Below the pieces are notes generated by a model, which ran no database searches, was not told the DNA's origin, and worked only from the letters and a program-made list of their open reading frames with translations. Positions 15,417 through 24,655 of a stretch of DNA of 64,000 nt are shown here, piece by piece (position 1 is the stretch's first letter; every line of letters starts with the position of its first letter). This stretch comes from Bacteroidaceae bacterium (GTDB taxonomy: Bacteria > Bacteroidota > Bacteroidia > Bacteroidales > Bacteroidaceae): the NCBI GenBank assembly GCA_017541025.1, contig JAFXZY010000001.1:1-64000 (forward strand). Direction: 5' to 3'. Position numbers and translations under genes: made by a program.

Positions 15417-16652
15417 ATGAAACAAGTATTTTGGGTACTTCTGTTCCTCCCATACCTGACAATGGCTCAGGTGCAGCGTATTTATGACGAAAACGTAAAA
15501 ACGCTTACTGTTGTCGTGGATGATGACCCCACCTTGCCACCTATCCTTTCATTACGGAAAAGGCACGTCTTGTCTATCGAATGGGACGAGATGAGTCATG
15601 ACTACCAACGGTACGTCTATCATCTGCAGCATTGTAATGCCGATTGGGAACCGTCTGACGAGATTTTCGAAAGTGATTTCATGGCGGGCCTGAATAACCA
15701 GTTGGTCGAGGAGAACGAGAAGAGCTTCAATACTACCCAGATTTATACGCACTACCGGTTGCGTCTGCCTTCCCAGCAGCTCCGTCCCCTGTTGAGCGGC
15801 AACTATTGCCTGCAGATATTCCATGAGGACGATAATATGAATGAAGATACGCCAGTCCTGGAAGCCCAGTTCTGCCTGTATGAAAGTGTAGCAAATATCA
15901 GAACGCAAGTTAGTAGCAATACCGATGTGGATTTCAATCGCGACCACCAGCAGGTTACGCTCGCCGTGGGATACGGAACACTTAACGTAATAGACCCTCA
16001 GCGCGAGCTGAAGGTTGTTGTGTTCCAGAACCGTCGTTGGGACAATCGCGTAACGGGTCTCGTTCCCAACATCCGTAATAATGCCGGCATAGAGTTTACA
16101 CATAACAAGAACCTTATCTTCCCTGCCGGAAGCGAGTTCCATAGGTTCGAAATACTGGATATACATCGTACCGCCATGGGCGTGGAGCGTATAGAGTGGT
16201 TCGACCCCTACTATCACGCCACTCTTTTTGCCGACCAGCCCCAGCACAATTACACTTTTGTTAAGGACCAGAACGGCGTGTTTGTGCTCAGGAGTTCAGA
16301 TGACGAGGCCGATGCCATCACAGCAGAGTATGTGGTTGTCCACTTCTTCCTGCAGGCACCCAGGCTTCAGGGTGGAGACGTTTATGTCTGCGGACTTTGG
16401 ACTGGCGAGGCCTTTAATCCTGAGTGCAAGATGGAATATGACGAAATCCACAAGCAATACCATGCTTCGCTATTGTTAAAGCAGGGATATTACAGCTACC
16501 AGTATAGACAGGAAGATGGTGCCACGGCACGCACCGAAGGCGATTTCTATCAGACGGAGAACGAATATAGCGTGCTGGTGTATTATCGCGGGCAGGGGGC
16601 TAGATATGACCGTCTGGTAGGTTATTCAGTAACAAATACAGGTCAGCCATGA
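15417..16652 (+). CDS. T9SS plug protein (DUF5103)
   Basis: The 411-residue protein has a signal peptide (MKQVFWVLLFLPYLTMAQ) and then long beta-rich domains rich in aromatic and acidic residues. It matches DUF5103, which has been identified as the plug that closes the type IX secretion translocon Sov/SprA from the periplasmic side (PF17116-type N-terminal domain). Recognisable parts are IYDENVKTLTV, SIEWDEMSHDYQRYVYHLQHC and YRGQGARYDRLVGY at the end. It overlaps the next gene by four bases (ATGA-type, 16649-16652). The window shows no other T9SS component apart from a possible T9SS-type C-terminal domain on the CotH protein. The match is from memory and was not searched. Confidence 0.82.
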   Translation: MKQVFWVLLFLPYLTMAQVQRIYDENVKTLTVVVDDDPTLPPILSLRKRHVLSIEWDEMSHDYQRYVYHLQHCNADWEPSDEIFESDFMAGLNNQLVEENEKSFNTTQIYTHYRLRLPSQQLRPLLSGNYCLQIFHEDDNMNEDTPVLEAQFCLYESVANIRTQVSSNTDVDFNRDHQQVTLAVGYGTLNVIDPQRELKVVVFQNRRWDNRVTGLVPNIRNNAGIEFTHNKNLIFPAGSEFHRFEILDIHRTAMGVERIEWFDPYYHATLFADQPQHNYTFVKDQNGVFVLRSSDDEADAITAEYVVVHFFLQAPRLQGGDVYVCGLWTGEAFNPECKMEYDEIHKQYHASLLLKQGYYSYQYRQEDGATARTEGDFYQTENEYSVLVYYRGQGARYDRLVGYSVTNTGQP

Positions 16653-17527
16653 AGCATTCCCCGTTCCCGTTAATGTCTTTGTTTTTGTTATCGTTGACGT
16701 TCACGTTACCAATCCATGCTATTACATACGAGTGGGAAGATAGTACTCGCGTGACCAATATGCTGCAAGATGCCAGGCAGCATGCCGAGGGTAAGAACAC
16801 TATATTATATTTTGCCCATCAGTTTCTGGGTATTCCGTATGTGGGACATACCTTAGAGGTGAATGCTGAGGAGGAGTTGGTGGTCAACCTCCGCCAGTTG
16901 GATTGCACCACTTTTGTCGAGACTACAACAGCTCTTGCCTTAACCTTCCAGCATGGCGGGTTGGGATGGGACGATTACCTATATTGGCTCCAAACCATCC
17001 GTTATAATAATGGTAAACTGGACGGTTATTGCAGCCGCAACCATTATTTCAGCCAATGGATAACGAGCAATTCCCGTTTGGGGCTGGTAGAAGAGCAGAC
17101 AGGCGAGGCTTCAGGAAATCATTACCCGTTCACCGCCACCCAGCAGTTGCAACTCAACTTCATGAGCACACATCCCGAGTATTACGCCATGCTGAAGGAC
17201 CATCCCGAGCGGATTAAGACGATGGCATCGTTAGAGAAGGAAATGTTTGGTACCGAAGTTCGATACATCCCCGCCAGTTTTCTGAACGAATCTGAGAAGA
17301 CACTCAAATACGTTAAGGATGGAGATATCCTGGCCCTTGTCACCAACAAAAGCGGACTCGATGTCAGCCACGTGGGCTTTGCCGAGTGGGGCAAGGATGG
17401 AAAACTTCACCTGCTGAACGCCAGCAGCATCCATAAGAAAGTAGTCTTAGAGCCTATGACGCTCTACCAATATATGAAGAAACATCCCTCCGTATTAGGG
17501 GTTAGGGTGGTTAGGATTAGACTTTAG
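16649..17527 (+). CDS. DUF1460 amidase-like peptidoglycan hydrolase
   Basis: The 292-residue protein has a signal peptide (FLLSLTFTLPIHA) and the NlpC/P60-related DUF1460 fold. The likely catalytic Cys is in LDCTTFVETT, followed by YCSRNHYFSQWI, and the His is in LDVSHVGFAEWG. Family members act in the periplasm or outer membrane as amidases on peptidoglycan fragments. It overlaps the T9SS plug gene by four bases and is followed 25 bases later by an AmpG-like permease, so cleavage of cell-wall fragments and uptake of the product are likely coupled. Length is normal for the family. Confidence 0.87.
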   Translation: MKHSPFPLMSLFLLSLTFTLPIHAITYEWEDSTRVTNMLQDARQHAEGKNTILYFAHQFLGIPYVGHTLEVNAEEELVVNLRQLDCTTFVETTTALALTFQHGGLGWDDYLYWLQTIRYNNGKLDGYCSRNHYFSQWITSNSRLGLVEEQTGEASGNHYPFTATQQLQLNFMSTHPEYYAMLKDHPERIKTMASLEKEMFGTEVRYIPASFLNESEKTLKYVKDGDILALVTNKSGLDVSHVGFAEWGKDGKLHLLNASSIHKKVVLEPMTLYQYMKKHPSVLGVRVVRIRL

Positions 17528-17538
17528 ACCTTAGTAAA

Positions 17539-17555
17539 TTGTTCAATGTTCAATG
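17539..17555. repeat. Heptamer repeat TTCAATG spanning the ampG-like start
   Basis: Tandem units TTGTTCA and ATGTTCA are followed by ATG of the next gene, so the start codon is the beginning of a third unit. The same heptamer occurs in the CotH-protein gene at 23377-23404. Confidence 0.6.
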
Positions 17556-18800
17556 AAAAATAAAGCTGCACTTTGGGTTCCGACCCTTTATTTTGCCGAA
17601 GCATTGCCCTACATGGCAGTAATGACCTTGTCTGTAATCATGTACACTAACTTGGGCCTTTCCAACTCCGAGTTGGGCCTCTATACCTCATGGCTCTACC
17701 TCCCGTGGGTTATCAAGCCCATCTGGAGCCCCATCGTGGACGCCCTCAAGACCAAGCGCTGGTGGATTCTTACTATGCAGATTCTTATCGGAGGCGCTCT
17801 GGCGGGAGTTGCCCTCACGCTTGATACCGCTTGGTGGCTACGGGGATCGCTGGCCTTCTTCTGGCTGATGGCATTCAGTAGTGCCACGCACGATATTGCT
17901 GCCGACGGGTTTTATATCCTTGGCCTAACGGAACGGCAGCAGGCGCTCTACGTTGGTGTCCGAAGCACCTTTTACAGGATAGGAAGTATCTTCTGTCAGG
18001 GTGTTATCGTTATTCTGGCTGGATGGTTGCAGGATTCGTTCTCCATCCCCGTAGCCTGGAGCATCACGCTTCTGCTTATGGCTGCCATTATGATACTCCT
18101 CGCCCTATGGCATAGTCGCATTCTCCCCAAGGTGGAAGATGACGATAAAGACTTTCCCTCCCCCATAGGGGGAGTTGGGGGGGGCTTTATGTCTACCCTT
18201 CGCGTTTTCTTCTCCAAACCTGGTATCGTCTTTGCCCTTCTTTTCATGCTCTTCTTCCGTTTCCCCGAGGCACAATTGGCCAAGATGGCACAGCCCTTTA
18301 TGCTTAGGACGGCTGGAGAGGGCGGGCTGGAGCTCAGTACCGCCACTGTGGGGTTTGCATACGGAACGATAGGTGTCTGCGGCCTCTTGGCAGGTGGTCT
18401 GATAGGTGGTTGGCTGGTCAGCAAGCACGGCTTGCGTCGCTGGTGGTGGCCCATGATATTAGCTATCTCCTTGCCCGATTTGGTCTACGTCTATCTGGCC
18501 TACGTGCAACCCACCAATATGTTCGTCATCAACGCCTGCGTAGCTATCGAGCAGTTAGGTTACGGCTTTGGCTTTACCGCCTATTCTCTGTTTCTGGTTT
18601 ACCTTGCCAAGGGCGAGAAGAGTACTTCAGTCTTCAGCATCTGTACGGCCTTCCAAGCCCTGGGTATGATGATTCCCGGCATGTTCGCTGGCTATTTGGC
18701 CGACCTGTGGGGCTTCCCCATCTTCTTCTCCTTCGTCTGCCTTTGCTGCCTTGTCACCTTTATTGTCAGCGCTCTGGTAAAGATTCCTTTAACGGAATAA
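17553..18800 (+). CDS. ampG: AmpG-like muropeptide permease (MFS, PAT family)
   Basis: The 415-residue protein has twelve predicted membrane helices. It opens with LWVPTLYFAEALPYMAVM, the AmpG-type first helix, followed by WVIKPIWSPIVDALKTKRW and a DGFYILGLTERQQALYVGVRSTFYR-like loop with acid-basic pair. AmpG imports GlcNAc-anhydro-muropeptides into the cytoplasm for cell-wall recycling. It follows a DUF1460 gene, which fits recycling. In the central cytoplasmic loop (about residue 200) an in-frame G-rich stretch FPSPIGGVGGGF is encoded by a copy of the palindromic G-rich repeat (18155-18190), which is unusual. The gene ends 120 bases before the CotH-protein start. Confidence 0.87.
   Translation: MKNKAALWVPTLYFAEALPYMAVMTLSVIMYTNLGLSNSELGLYTSWLYLPWVIKPIWSPIVDALKTKRWWILTMQILIGGALAGVALTLDTAWWLRGSLAFFWLMAFSSATHDIAADGFYILGLTERQQALYVGVRSTFYRIGSIFCQGVIVILAGWLQDSFSIPVAWSITLLLMAAIMILLALWHSRILPKVEDDDKDFPSPIGGVGGGFMSTLRVFFSKPGIVFALLFMLFFRFPEAQLAKMAQPFMLRTAGEGGLELSTATVGFAYGTIGVCGLLAGGLIGGWLVSKHGLRRWWWPMILAISLPDLVYVYLAYVQPTNMFVINACVAIEQLGYGFGFTAYSLFLVYLAKGEKSTSVFSICTAFQALGMMIPGMFAGYLADLWGFPIFFSFVCLCCLVTFIVSALVKIPLTE
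18158..18188. repeat. G-rich palindromic repeat inside the ampG-like gene
   Basis: The stretch CTCCCCCATAGGGGGAGTTG followed by a G-run matches the intergenic copies upstream of nifJ (62168-62200) in reverse orientation. It reads in frame through the central cytoplasmic loop of the permease. Confidence 0.6.
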
Positions 18801-18811
18801 CTTTGAAACTT

Positions 18812-18890
18812 CGTCTCGAAGATACTTCCGCTCGGAAAAGAAAATAAATCTTTATTTATTTTGTATTGTTCTCACTTAATCGTATCTTTG
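18812..18890 (+). promoter_or_regulatory. 79-bp promoter repeat, copy A (CotH gene)
   Basis: The block contains two small hairpin-forming motifs (CTTCGTCTCGAAG, TTCCGCTCGGAA) and a promoter with TTTG at 18860-18863 and TATCTTTG at 18883-18890 (19-base spacer). It aligns without gaps to 42547-42625, with about 64 of 79 positions identical by hand count. The spacer shares CTCACTTAATCG with that copy. Confidence 0.75.
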
Positions 18891-18921
18891 CGTCCTAAAA
18901 TAGCTATTTACGATAAAAGCC

Positions 18922-21900
18922 ATGATAAAATTTATGAGTTGCAGACTTCTGATATTATGCTGCTTATTGTCTGCCTCGAACTTGCTACATGCATTTGACT
19001 CGTCTGTTGACCACCTTCTCGAAGGTGCTATCATGTGTTCCGGTTCTGAGGAAAAGGCTGCTTTGGCCTTTGACGGCGACCCTGCGACATACTATAGCAC
19101 TACAGCTAGTGAGATGCAATGGGTGGGTTTCGATTTGGGCGAGCCCTATGTTATCACACGCATTGGTTACACGCCGACTCCAGGCAGTCAGGGGGCCGAC
19201 CGTGTGCTATTGAGCCTATTTGAGGGGGCAAACAGTCCTGATTTTATGGATGCTATGCCGCTTTATTTCATTAGTTCGGCGCCAGACAAAAAAACTGTTA
19301 CTGCTGATGTGAACGTGAGCAGGGGCTTCCGTTACGTTCGTTATGTGGGCGCTTCGGGCTCTTATTGTAACATTGCCGAGCTTCAGTTCTATGGTCATGC
19401 CGGAGAGGGTGATGATAGTCAGTTCTACCAGATTACTAATCTGCCTACGCTGAGCATTCATGTGAAGGATAATATCACCCCAGTTAATCGCGGCGAGGAC
19501 TTTGAGTCGCAGTCGGTACTTATATATGATGGTGGAACGCTTACTCAGGAATATCCAATCCTGTTCCGTGTGCGTGGCAACTACTCTGCAACCCACGAGA
19601 ACAAGGCTTTCCGTATGAAGTACAATGACGGCAAGAGTCACCATGTGATGAAGGGCGGACGCAATGAGTCGCCCGCAAAGGCAAAGAAATGGGTCCTTAT
19701 CAACAGCTATCGCGACAAGACGCTGATGCGTAACCCTGTGGCTTGGGCTATGTCGAAACGAGCAGAAAAGGAATGGACGCCTTGGAGCCAGATTGTAGAC
19801 CTGGTAGTCAACGGCGACTATCGCGGAACCTATACCTTAGCAGATCATGTAGATTTAGACAAAGACCGCATAGATATAACAGAAATGTCTGAGACGGACA
19901 TCGACGAGGAAACCATTACTGGCGGCTATTATGTGGAGGTGGATAACAATGCCACACGCGAGCCTTATTATTTCTGGTCTTCTCGTGGTAATCCGATTAC
20001 CGTACACGACCCCGATGATGATGTCATTCAGCCCGAACAGTTCCAATATATTCAGGATACCTGGAATAATATGGAGAATACTATCTTTGGCGCAGACTAT
20101 ACCGATGAGGAGAACGGCATACGCTCTGTGCTGGATATGGAATCGTTCCTGAAGTGGTTTATTGCCAGCGAGTTCAACGGTAATACCGATATGATATGTC
20201 AGGTATTTATGTTCAAGGAACGTGGCGATGACCATTTCTATACCGGACCTATATGGGATGCAGACCTTGCACTGGAGAACGACCAGACCACTTATCCTGC
20301 CAATGAACGTTATGACTGGACTTATAAGGTTCGTCAGACAGGCAACTGGGGACAGTTTGTCAGTCGTGTCCTTTCCGACCCATCTGTCTTCGCCCAACTC
20401 GAGGAGATGTGGGCTAAGCTCCGTAAAGCCGGAGCTTTCAATCCTGAAGATGTGGCTGCTGATGTGGACTCGCTCAGGGAAGAGGTTCGTGCTTCTGCTA
20501 ATCTCAACTTCATCCGTTGGCCTTATCTAAACCAGTATATCTCGCTTAACCCCGAGGTGCCAGGTTCATGGGAGAAGGAGGTAGATCGTGTTCGCGATTT
20601 CGTGCGAGACCGTGTGGAATGGATGGACTATATGCTGTCCTATGGTCTGCATAAGAAGAATGGCATATACCAACTTGCTACGGCCTATGACTTGATAGAA
20701 TTCTGCAAGCTGGTGAACGAAAATGGTGAAACGGATGCCAAGGCTGCCCTTCTCAATGACATAGATATGAGAGATTACAACGAGGAGTTCCAACCCATCG
20801 GTACATCACAGAATATTTTTGCCGGAAGCTTCGACGGCAAGGGACACACTATTCGTAACCTGTTCATTAGTGGTGGCGAAGGTGTTGGCTTCTTCGGACA
20901 TATAGGCAATTGTACGCTTAGCAATATTGTCTTTGATGCAGCGTGCAAGGTTGAGGGTAAAAATTACGTGGGTATGCTGGCAGGTTATGCACATGATAAT
21001 GCTGCCACAATCCTCGGCATTGAGAATAACGGCTCTGTAACAGCATCAGACAATGGGGCAGGTGCACTTGTTGGCTACGGAAATGAGTTAGTTGTCTTTA
21101 ACGTAGCCAACTGTAGCAATACAGGTAGCATTGCGGCACAATCTAATGCTGCTGCTCTCATAGGTCCCTCGGCAGGCAAGATAAATGTGCTTAACAGTTA
21201 CAACATTGGAATTGTTACGGGTGCAACAGAGGGCAAAGAGTTTGCTTTTGCTACCAAGAGCCTTTCTGTTGAAAACTGTTGGGACTATACTTCTACCCAG
21301 GCTAATAACATGACGCCTGAGCAGGTGGATAACGGCTATCTGTGCTATCAGCTCAACTATAACGATATCACAGGCAGTAACAATTGGAGGCAAAACCTGG
21401 ACAACGGACGCCAACATGATCCATGGCCTGTGCTGCACAGAACCAGCGGAAGGGTTTACGAAGGGGTAGAAGGCTACACCAACCATAATGCTGATGCCAC
21501 CACATATCGCTATTATAACCTTGTCATTACAGGAATCAACGATGGCAATAATGGTACCATTCAGTTCTCAGAGTTTGATATTCTGGATGATACATCGAAC
21601 GAGGTGGAAGACCTTTACATCTATGACGGAGGGCCAGAAGGCTATGGCGATGAGAGTTGGGATAATGCAGCCGACAATAAAGTTAATACCAAGTACTGTG
21701 CCAGTTTCCATGGCAATGCATACTTCCTTTTCGATGCGATGGATGATGTAGAGCCTTGCGGATATCGCATCTATACAGCTAACGATACGGGAAATTATCC
21801 TGAACGTAATCCCTGCTCATGGAAACTATATGGTAGTGATACGCAACTGACCGACCCCAATGATCCTGAATGGATTCTATTGGATGAGCGTAAGAACGAT

Positions 21901-23475
21901 AAATCGATGCCTGCCTCCAACTATACACCAGTTGACTTCTTTGTCACGCCACCAACACCATCCATGGAACTTAGTAGGCATTCTGCAACCCTCTTGCCAA
22001 AAGAGACGCTACAACTGGAGATTAAAACTGAGAATGTTAACCCACAAAGTCTGACGCTCCAGTGGATAAGTAGCAATGAGGCTGTTGCAACAGTTAGCGA
22101 AGAAGGTCTGGTTGTGGCTACAGGGCTTGGGAAAACAGATATTATTGTCTTTGCCCTCGAGAATAAGGCATTGTGCGATACTTGTACCATAACCGTCATT
22201 AAGGAACGAGTAGGATACCGTTACTATCAGTTTGCCATTGATGAGGTAAAGGGAAACTCTGCGATTCAACTTTCCGAGATTGACCTTATCAACAAGGATG
22301 GCGAGGAAATAAAGCCGCTTGAACTTTACGCCTATACCGGTTCTTATTACAGTAACGAAGTGCAGGAGAATCTCTTTGACGACAATGTATATACCAAGTA
22401 TTGTGGTCCCTTCAACTCTACCTTATATCTATTTATAGATGCAGGTGAAGAGGTCGCCCTTTCCGGCTATAGGTTCACCACAGCCAATGATACCCAAGCG
22501 AATCCGGGTCGTAACCCTGTAACTTGGTCGTTGTATGCCAACAATACCATGAGCGAGGAGCCTGACGATGCAGGGTGGATTCTCCTTGATCACCGCGAAA
22601 TCGATGAGACACTGGGTGCCGCCAATTATGAGCCTTATGATTTTTCCATTTCATCTTCGCCAATAGATATTACATGTATTGTCTCATACGAAATATTGTA
22701 TGATGGCATGGTTGTGGCTACAGATACAGCAGAAGTAACCTATGACAGTGTTTTGCCTGCACCGTCAGCATCTTTGACAAACGACTTCATTACTCTGTCG
22801 GAAATAGGAACACATCCCATAAAAGTTACCAGTGACGTGACGGTAAGGTTCGAAGTTAACTGGAACGGCCCGTTTGAGTTCTCTACGGATGAGTCCACAG
22901 CCCGATGGTATAATATGCACATCAATAATGGCTGGTACGTAGGTAAACTGAGGGGTGAACCTTACAACCCAAAGAAGAACGATGGTAAGATAACCCAGAC
23001 GGCAGAATACCTGTGGGCCTTCGGCGGCGACCCTTACCATGTAAAGGTGTATAATTACACAACGGGGTTTGCTGAGACGTTGACAAAGGATGGCAAGAAA
23101 GCTGTGATGCGTAAAGGTGATTATTCATGGGATTTGTTGCCGAACAGCGGAGGCTTTGTGCTTCGCGAAACGGGAACAGACTATAACTGCGTTAACCAGT
23201 TAGGTGGAGCAGGTGGTTCGCTGAAGTTCCTGAATAGCGAAAGTAGTCTTACGGATGAAAGCTCTACTTTCCGTGTGGAAGATGCAATGGATGTTGTGGA
23301 CGGCATCAGTACAATTGATAATGGACAATTGATAATTGATAATTCGACTAGTGTTTATGACCTTTCAGGAAGAAAAATGTTCAATGTTCAATCTTCCATG
23401 TTCAATGGACGAAAGAAGGGTGTCTATATCATTCGCACGAAGGATGGCACAACCAAAAAGACAATGATAAAGTAG
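18922..23475 (+). CDS. Giant CotH-kinase surface protein with discoidin and Ig-like domains
   Basis: The 1517-residue protein has a signal peptide, then an F5/8C-like region (about 40-160, GEPYVITRIGYTPTPG). From about 170 to 560 comes a CotH kinase domain (LFRVRGNYSATHENKAFRMK, DLVVNGDYRGTYTLADHVDL), the family known from spore coat CotH and from Bacteroidetes surface proteins. A beta-helix-like part with GLUG-type FDGKGHTIRNLFI (about 640-800) is followed by two more discoidin-like modules, a bacterial Ig-like (BID_2) domain near 1015-1090 and a T9SS/Por-type C-terminal tail (VYDLSGRKM ... GVYIIRTKDG). Kinase residues were not verified. The tail is interrupted by heptamer repeats. It is transcribed alone from the promoter repeat and ends at a shared terminator. 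Confidence 0.88.
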   Translation: MIKFMSCRLLILCCLLSASNLLHAFDSSVDHLLEGAIMCSGSEEKAALAFDGDPATYYSTTASEMQWVGFDLGEPYVITRIGYTPTPGSQGADRVLLSLFEGANSPDFMDAMPLYFISSAPDKKTVTADVNVSRGFRYVRYVGASGSYCNIAELQFYGHAGEGDDSQFYQITNLPTLSIHVKDNITPVNRGEDFESQSVLIYDGGTLTQEYPILFRVRGNYSATHENKAFRMKYNDGKSHHVMKGGRNESPAKAKKWVLINSYRDKTLMRNPVAWAMSKRAEKEWTPWSQIVDLVVNGDYRGTYTLADHVDLDKDRIDITEMSETDIDEETITGGYYVEVDNNATREPYYFWSSRGNPITVHDPDDDVIQPEQFQYIQDTWNNMENTIFGADYTDEENGIRSVLDMESFLKWFIASEFNGNTDMICQVFMFKERGDDHFYTGPIWDADLALENDQTTYPANERYDWTYKVRQTGNWGQFVSRVLSDPSVFAQLEEMWAKLRKAGAFNPEDVAADVDSLREEVRASANLNFIRWPYLNQYISLNPEVPGSWEKEVDRVRDFVRDRVEWMDYMLSYGLHKKNGIYQLATAYDLIEFCKLVNENGETDAKAALLNDIDMRDYNEEFQPIGTSQNIFAGSFDGKGHTIRNLFISGGEGVGFFGHIGNCTLSNIVFDAACKVEGKNYVGMLAGYAHDNAATILGIENNGSVTASDNGAGALVGYGNELVVFNVANCSNTGSIAAQSNAAALIGPSAGKINVLNSYNIGIVTGATEGKEFAFATKSLSVENCWDYTSTQANNMTPEQVDNGYLCYQLNYNDITGSNNWRQNLDNGRQHDPWPVLHRTSGRVYEGVEGYTNHNADATTYRYYNLVITGINDGNNGTIQFSEFDILDDTSNEVEDLYIYDGGPEGYGDESWDNAADNKVNTKYCASFHGNAYFLFDAMDDVEPCGYRIYTANDTGNYPERNPCSWKLYGSDTQLTDPNDPEWILLDERKNDKSMPASNYTPVDFFVTPPTPSMELSRHSATLLPKETLQLEIKTENVNPQSLTLQWISSNEAVATVSEEGLVVATGLGKTDIIVFALENKALCDTCTITVIKERVGYRYYQFAIDEVKGNSAIQLSEIDLINKDGEEIKPLELYAYTGSYYSNEVQENLFDDNVYTKYCGPFNSTLYLFIDAGEEVALSGYRFTTANDTQANPGRNPVTWSLYANNTMSEEPDDAGWILLDHREIDETLGAANYEPYDFSISSSPIDITCIVSYEILYDGMVVATDTAEVTYDSVLPAPSASLTNDFITLSEIGTHPIKVTSDVTVRFEVNWNGPFEFSTDESTARWYNMHINNGWYVGKLRGEPYNPKKNDGKITQTAEYLWAFGGDPYHVKVYNYTTGFAETLTKDGKKAVMRKGDYSWDLLPNSGGFVLRETGTDYNCVNQLGGAGGSLKFLNSESSLTDESSTFRVEDAMDVVDGISTIDNGQLIIDNSTSVYDLSGRKMFNVQSSMFNGRKKGVYIIRTKDGTTKKTMIK
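23314..23344. repeat. Heptamer array ATTGATA, inside the CotH gene
   Basis: Four tandem heptamers (ATTGATA, ATGGACA, ATTGATA, ATTGATA) plus ATT lie in the coding sequence just before the VYDLSGRK motif. A change in copy number by one would shift the frame of the last 50 codons. Confidence 0.6.
23377..23407. repeat. Heptamer array ATGTTCA, inside the CotH gene
   Basis: Four tandem heptamers (ATGTTCA, ATGTTCA, ATCTTCC, ATGTTCA) interrupt the C-terminal sorting-tail sequence between SGRK and GVYII. The same unit occurs at the ampG-like start codon at 17539-17555. Confidence 0.6.
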
Positions 23476-23490
23476 GTTGTAGCTATAATA

Positions 23491-23530
23491 AAGAAAGATG
23501 TGCAGGGGCTAGCCCTTGCACATCTTTCTT
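23491..23530. terminator. Bidirectional hairpin terminator between CotH and ROK genes
   Basis: An 18-bp stem with a GAT-free 2-4 base loop (GCTAGC core) joins 23491-23508 and 23513-23530; the outer part is AAGAAAGATGTGCA with AT-rich flanks on both sides. It lies between convergent genes. Confidence 0.82.
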
Positions 23531-23553
23531 ATTATATTAAAGAGGTCTGGTTG

Positions 23554-24525
23554 TTAATCTTCCCAACCTAAAGCGCTGGCACCAAGAACTGCGGCGTTTG
23601 CGTTCATGAGTCCAGAAACCAGGAACTTAGCCTTGCCCTTGAAAATCTTCAGTACGGCATTGTCGTAGGCTTCCTTAATGGGGTTCATAATCAAATCGCC
23701 AGCTTTGCATAGACCACCAAAGAAGATGAATGCCTCAGGACTTGAGAAAGCTGCGAAGTCGGCACAAGCCTCACCCAGCATCTTGCCTGTGAACTGGAAA
23801 ATCTCGTTGGCAACCTCATCGCCCTTGCTGGCTGCAATACTTACATCCAGAGATTCAATTTCCTCAAGGGGCTTCTCGCGCAAGAGAGAAGGACGGTCTG
23901 TTGTGCTCAGAATCTCACGGGCAGTACGGGCAACACCTGTTGCAGAGCAGTAAGCCTCCAAGCAACCGGTACGTCCGCAACCACAGGGACGACCGTTAGC
24001 CGTACGGTCCATGATAACATGACCCAGTTCGCCAGCGAAACCATCGCTACCATAAACCAACTGGCCATTGATAACGATACCACTACCAACACCAGTACCT
24101 AAGGTGATGACGATGAAGTTCTTCATACCACGAGCAGCACCGTAAGCCATTTCGCCCATTGCAGCGGCATTAGCATCGTTAGTCAGCTTAACAGGGATGC
24201 CGGTCTTTTCTTTGAACATGTTTGCCAAGGGAACTACGCCGTCATGAGCCCAAGGAAGATTGGGAGCAAACTCAATGGTACCATTGTAGTAGTTACCATT
24301 GGGAGCACCAATACCCATACCCTGAACCTGTTCTGTACCGCCAATCTGTGCAAGCAGAGGCTTCAGACACTCAACGCCAGCCTCTACAAACTCTTCGGCA
24401 GTCTTGTACTGCTGAGTCTTGATAGAGTTCTCGCCTACAACTTCGCCGCGAGCGTTAACGACTCCGAACACGGTGTTTGTTCCACCCAGGTCAACACCAA
24501 TAACATAAGGTTTTACTTTGTCCAT
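23554..24525 (-). CDS. glk: ROK-family glucokinase
   Basis: The 323-residue protein has the ROK signature: ATP-binding VDLGGTNTVFGV near the N terminus, a DANAAAMGEM segment with the catalytic Asp, GTGVGSGIVINGQL, and the zinc-binding cluster CGCGRTGCLEAYCS about residue 180. These features fit bacterial glucokinases of the ROK family that phosphorylate glucose to glucose-6-phosphate in the cytoplasm; sequence alone cannot exclude other hexoses. It stands alone with its own -7 box at 24568-24575 and ends at the terminator shared with the CotH gene. Confidence 0.88.
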   Translation of the reverse strand: MDKVKPYVIGVDLGGTNTVFGVVNARGEVVGENSIKTQQYKTAEEFVEAGVECLKPLLAQIGGTEQVQGMGIGAPNGNYYNGTIEFAPNLPWAHDGVVPLANMFKEKTGIPVKLTNDANAAAMGEMAYGAARGMKNFIVITLGTGVGSGIVINGQLVYGSDGFAGELGHVIMDRTANGRPCGCGRTGCLEAYCSATGVARTAREILSTTDRPSLLREKPLEEIESLDVSIAASKGDEVANEIFQFTGKMLGEACADFAAFSSPEAFIFFGGLCKAGDLIMNPIKEAYDNAVLKIFKGKAKFLVSGLMNANAAVLGASALGWED

Positions 24526-24567
24526 AAGGTTGTTTGTTTATTAGTTTAAAAGTTTGTAACTTTCCGA

Positions 24568-24575
24568 CAAAGGTA
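24568..24575 (-). promoter_or_regulatory. -7 promoter box for the ROK kinase gene
   Basis: TACCTTTG on the minus strand lies 42 bases before the start at 24525, with a TTG about 21 bases farther upstream (24597-24599). Confidence 0.6.
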
Positions 24576-24655
24576 GGCATTTTCTGTCGAGAAACACAAT
24601 TTTTACAGCGAAAATCTATGAAAAGTCAATAAAATGTACGAAATTTGCAGCGTTT

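Noticed and set aside
15552-16247. Opposite-strand open frame over the T9SS plug gene
   Set aside because: The forward frame has a signal peptide and a recognised family; the reverse has neither.
18812-18890. Promoter repeat as an insertion sequence end
   Set aside because: No transposase and no target duplication are seen at either copy.
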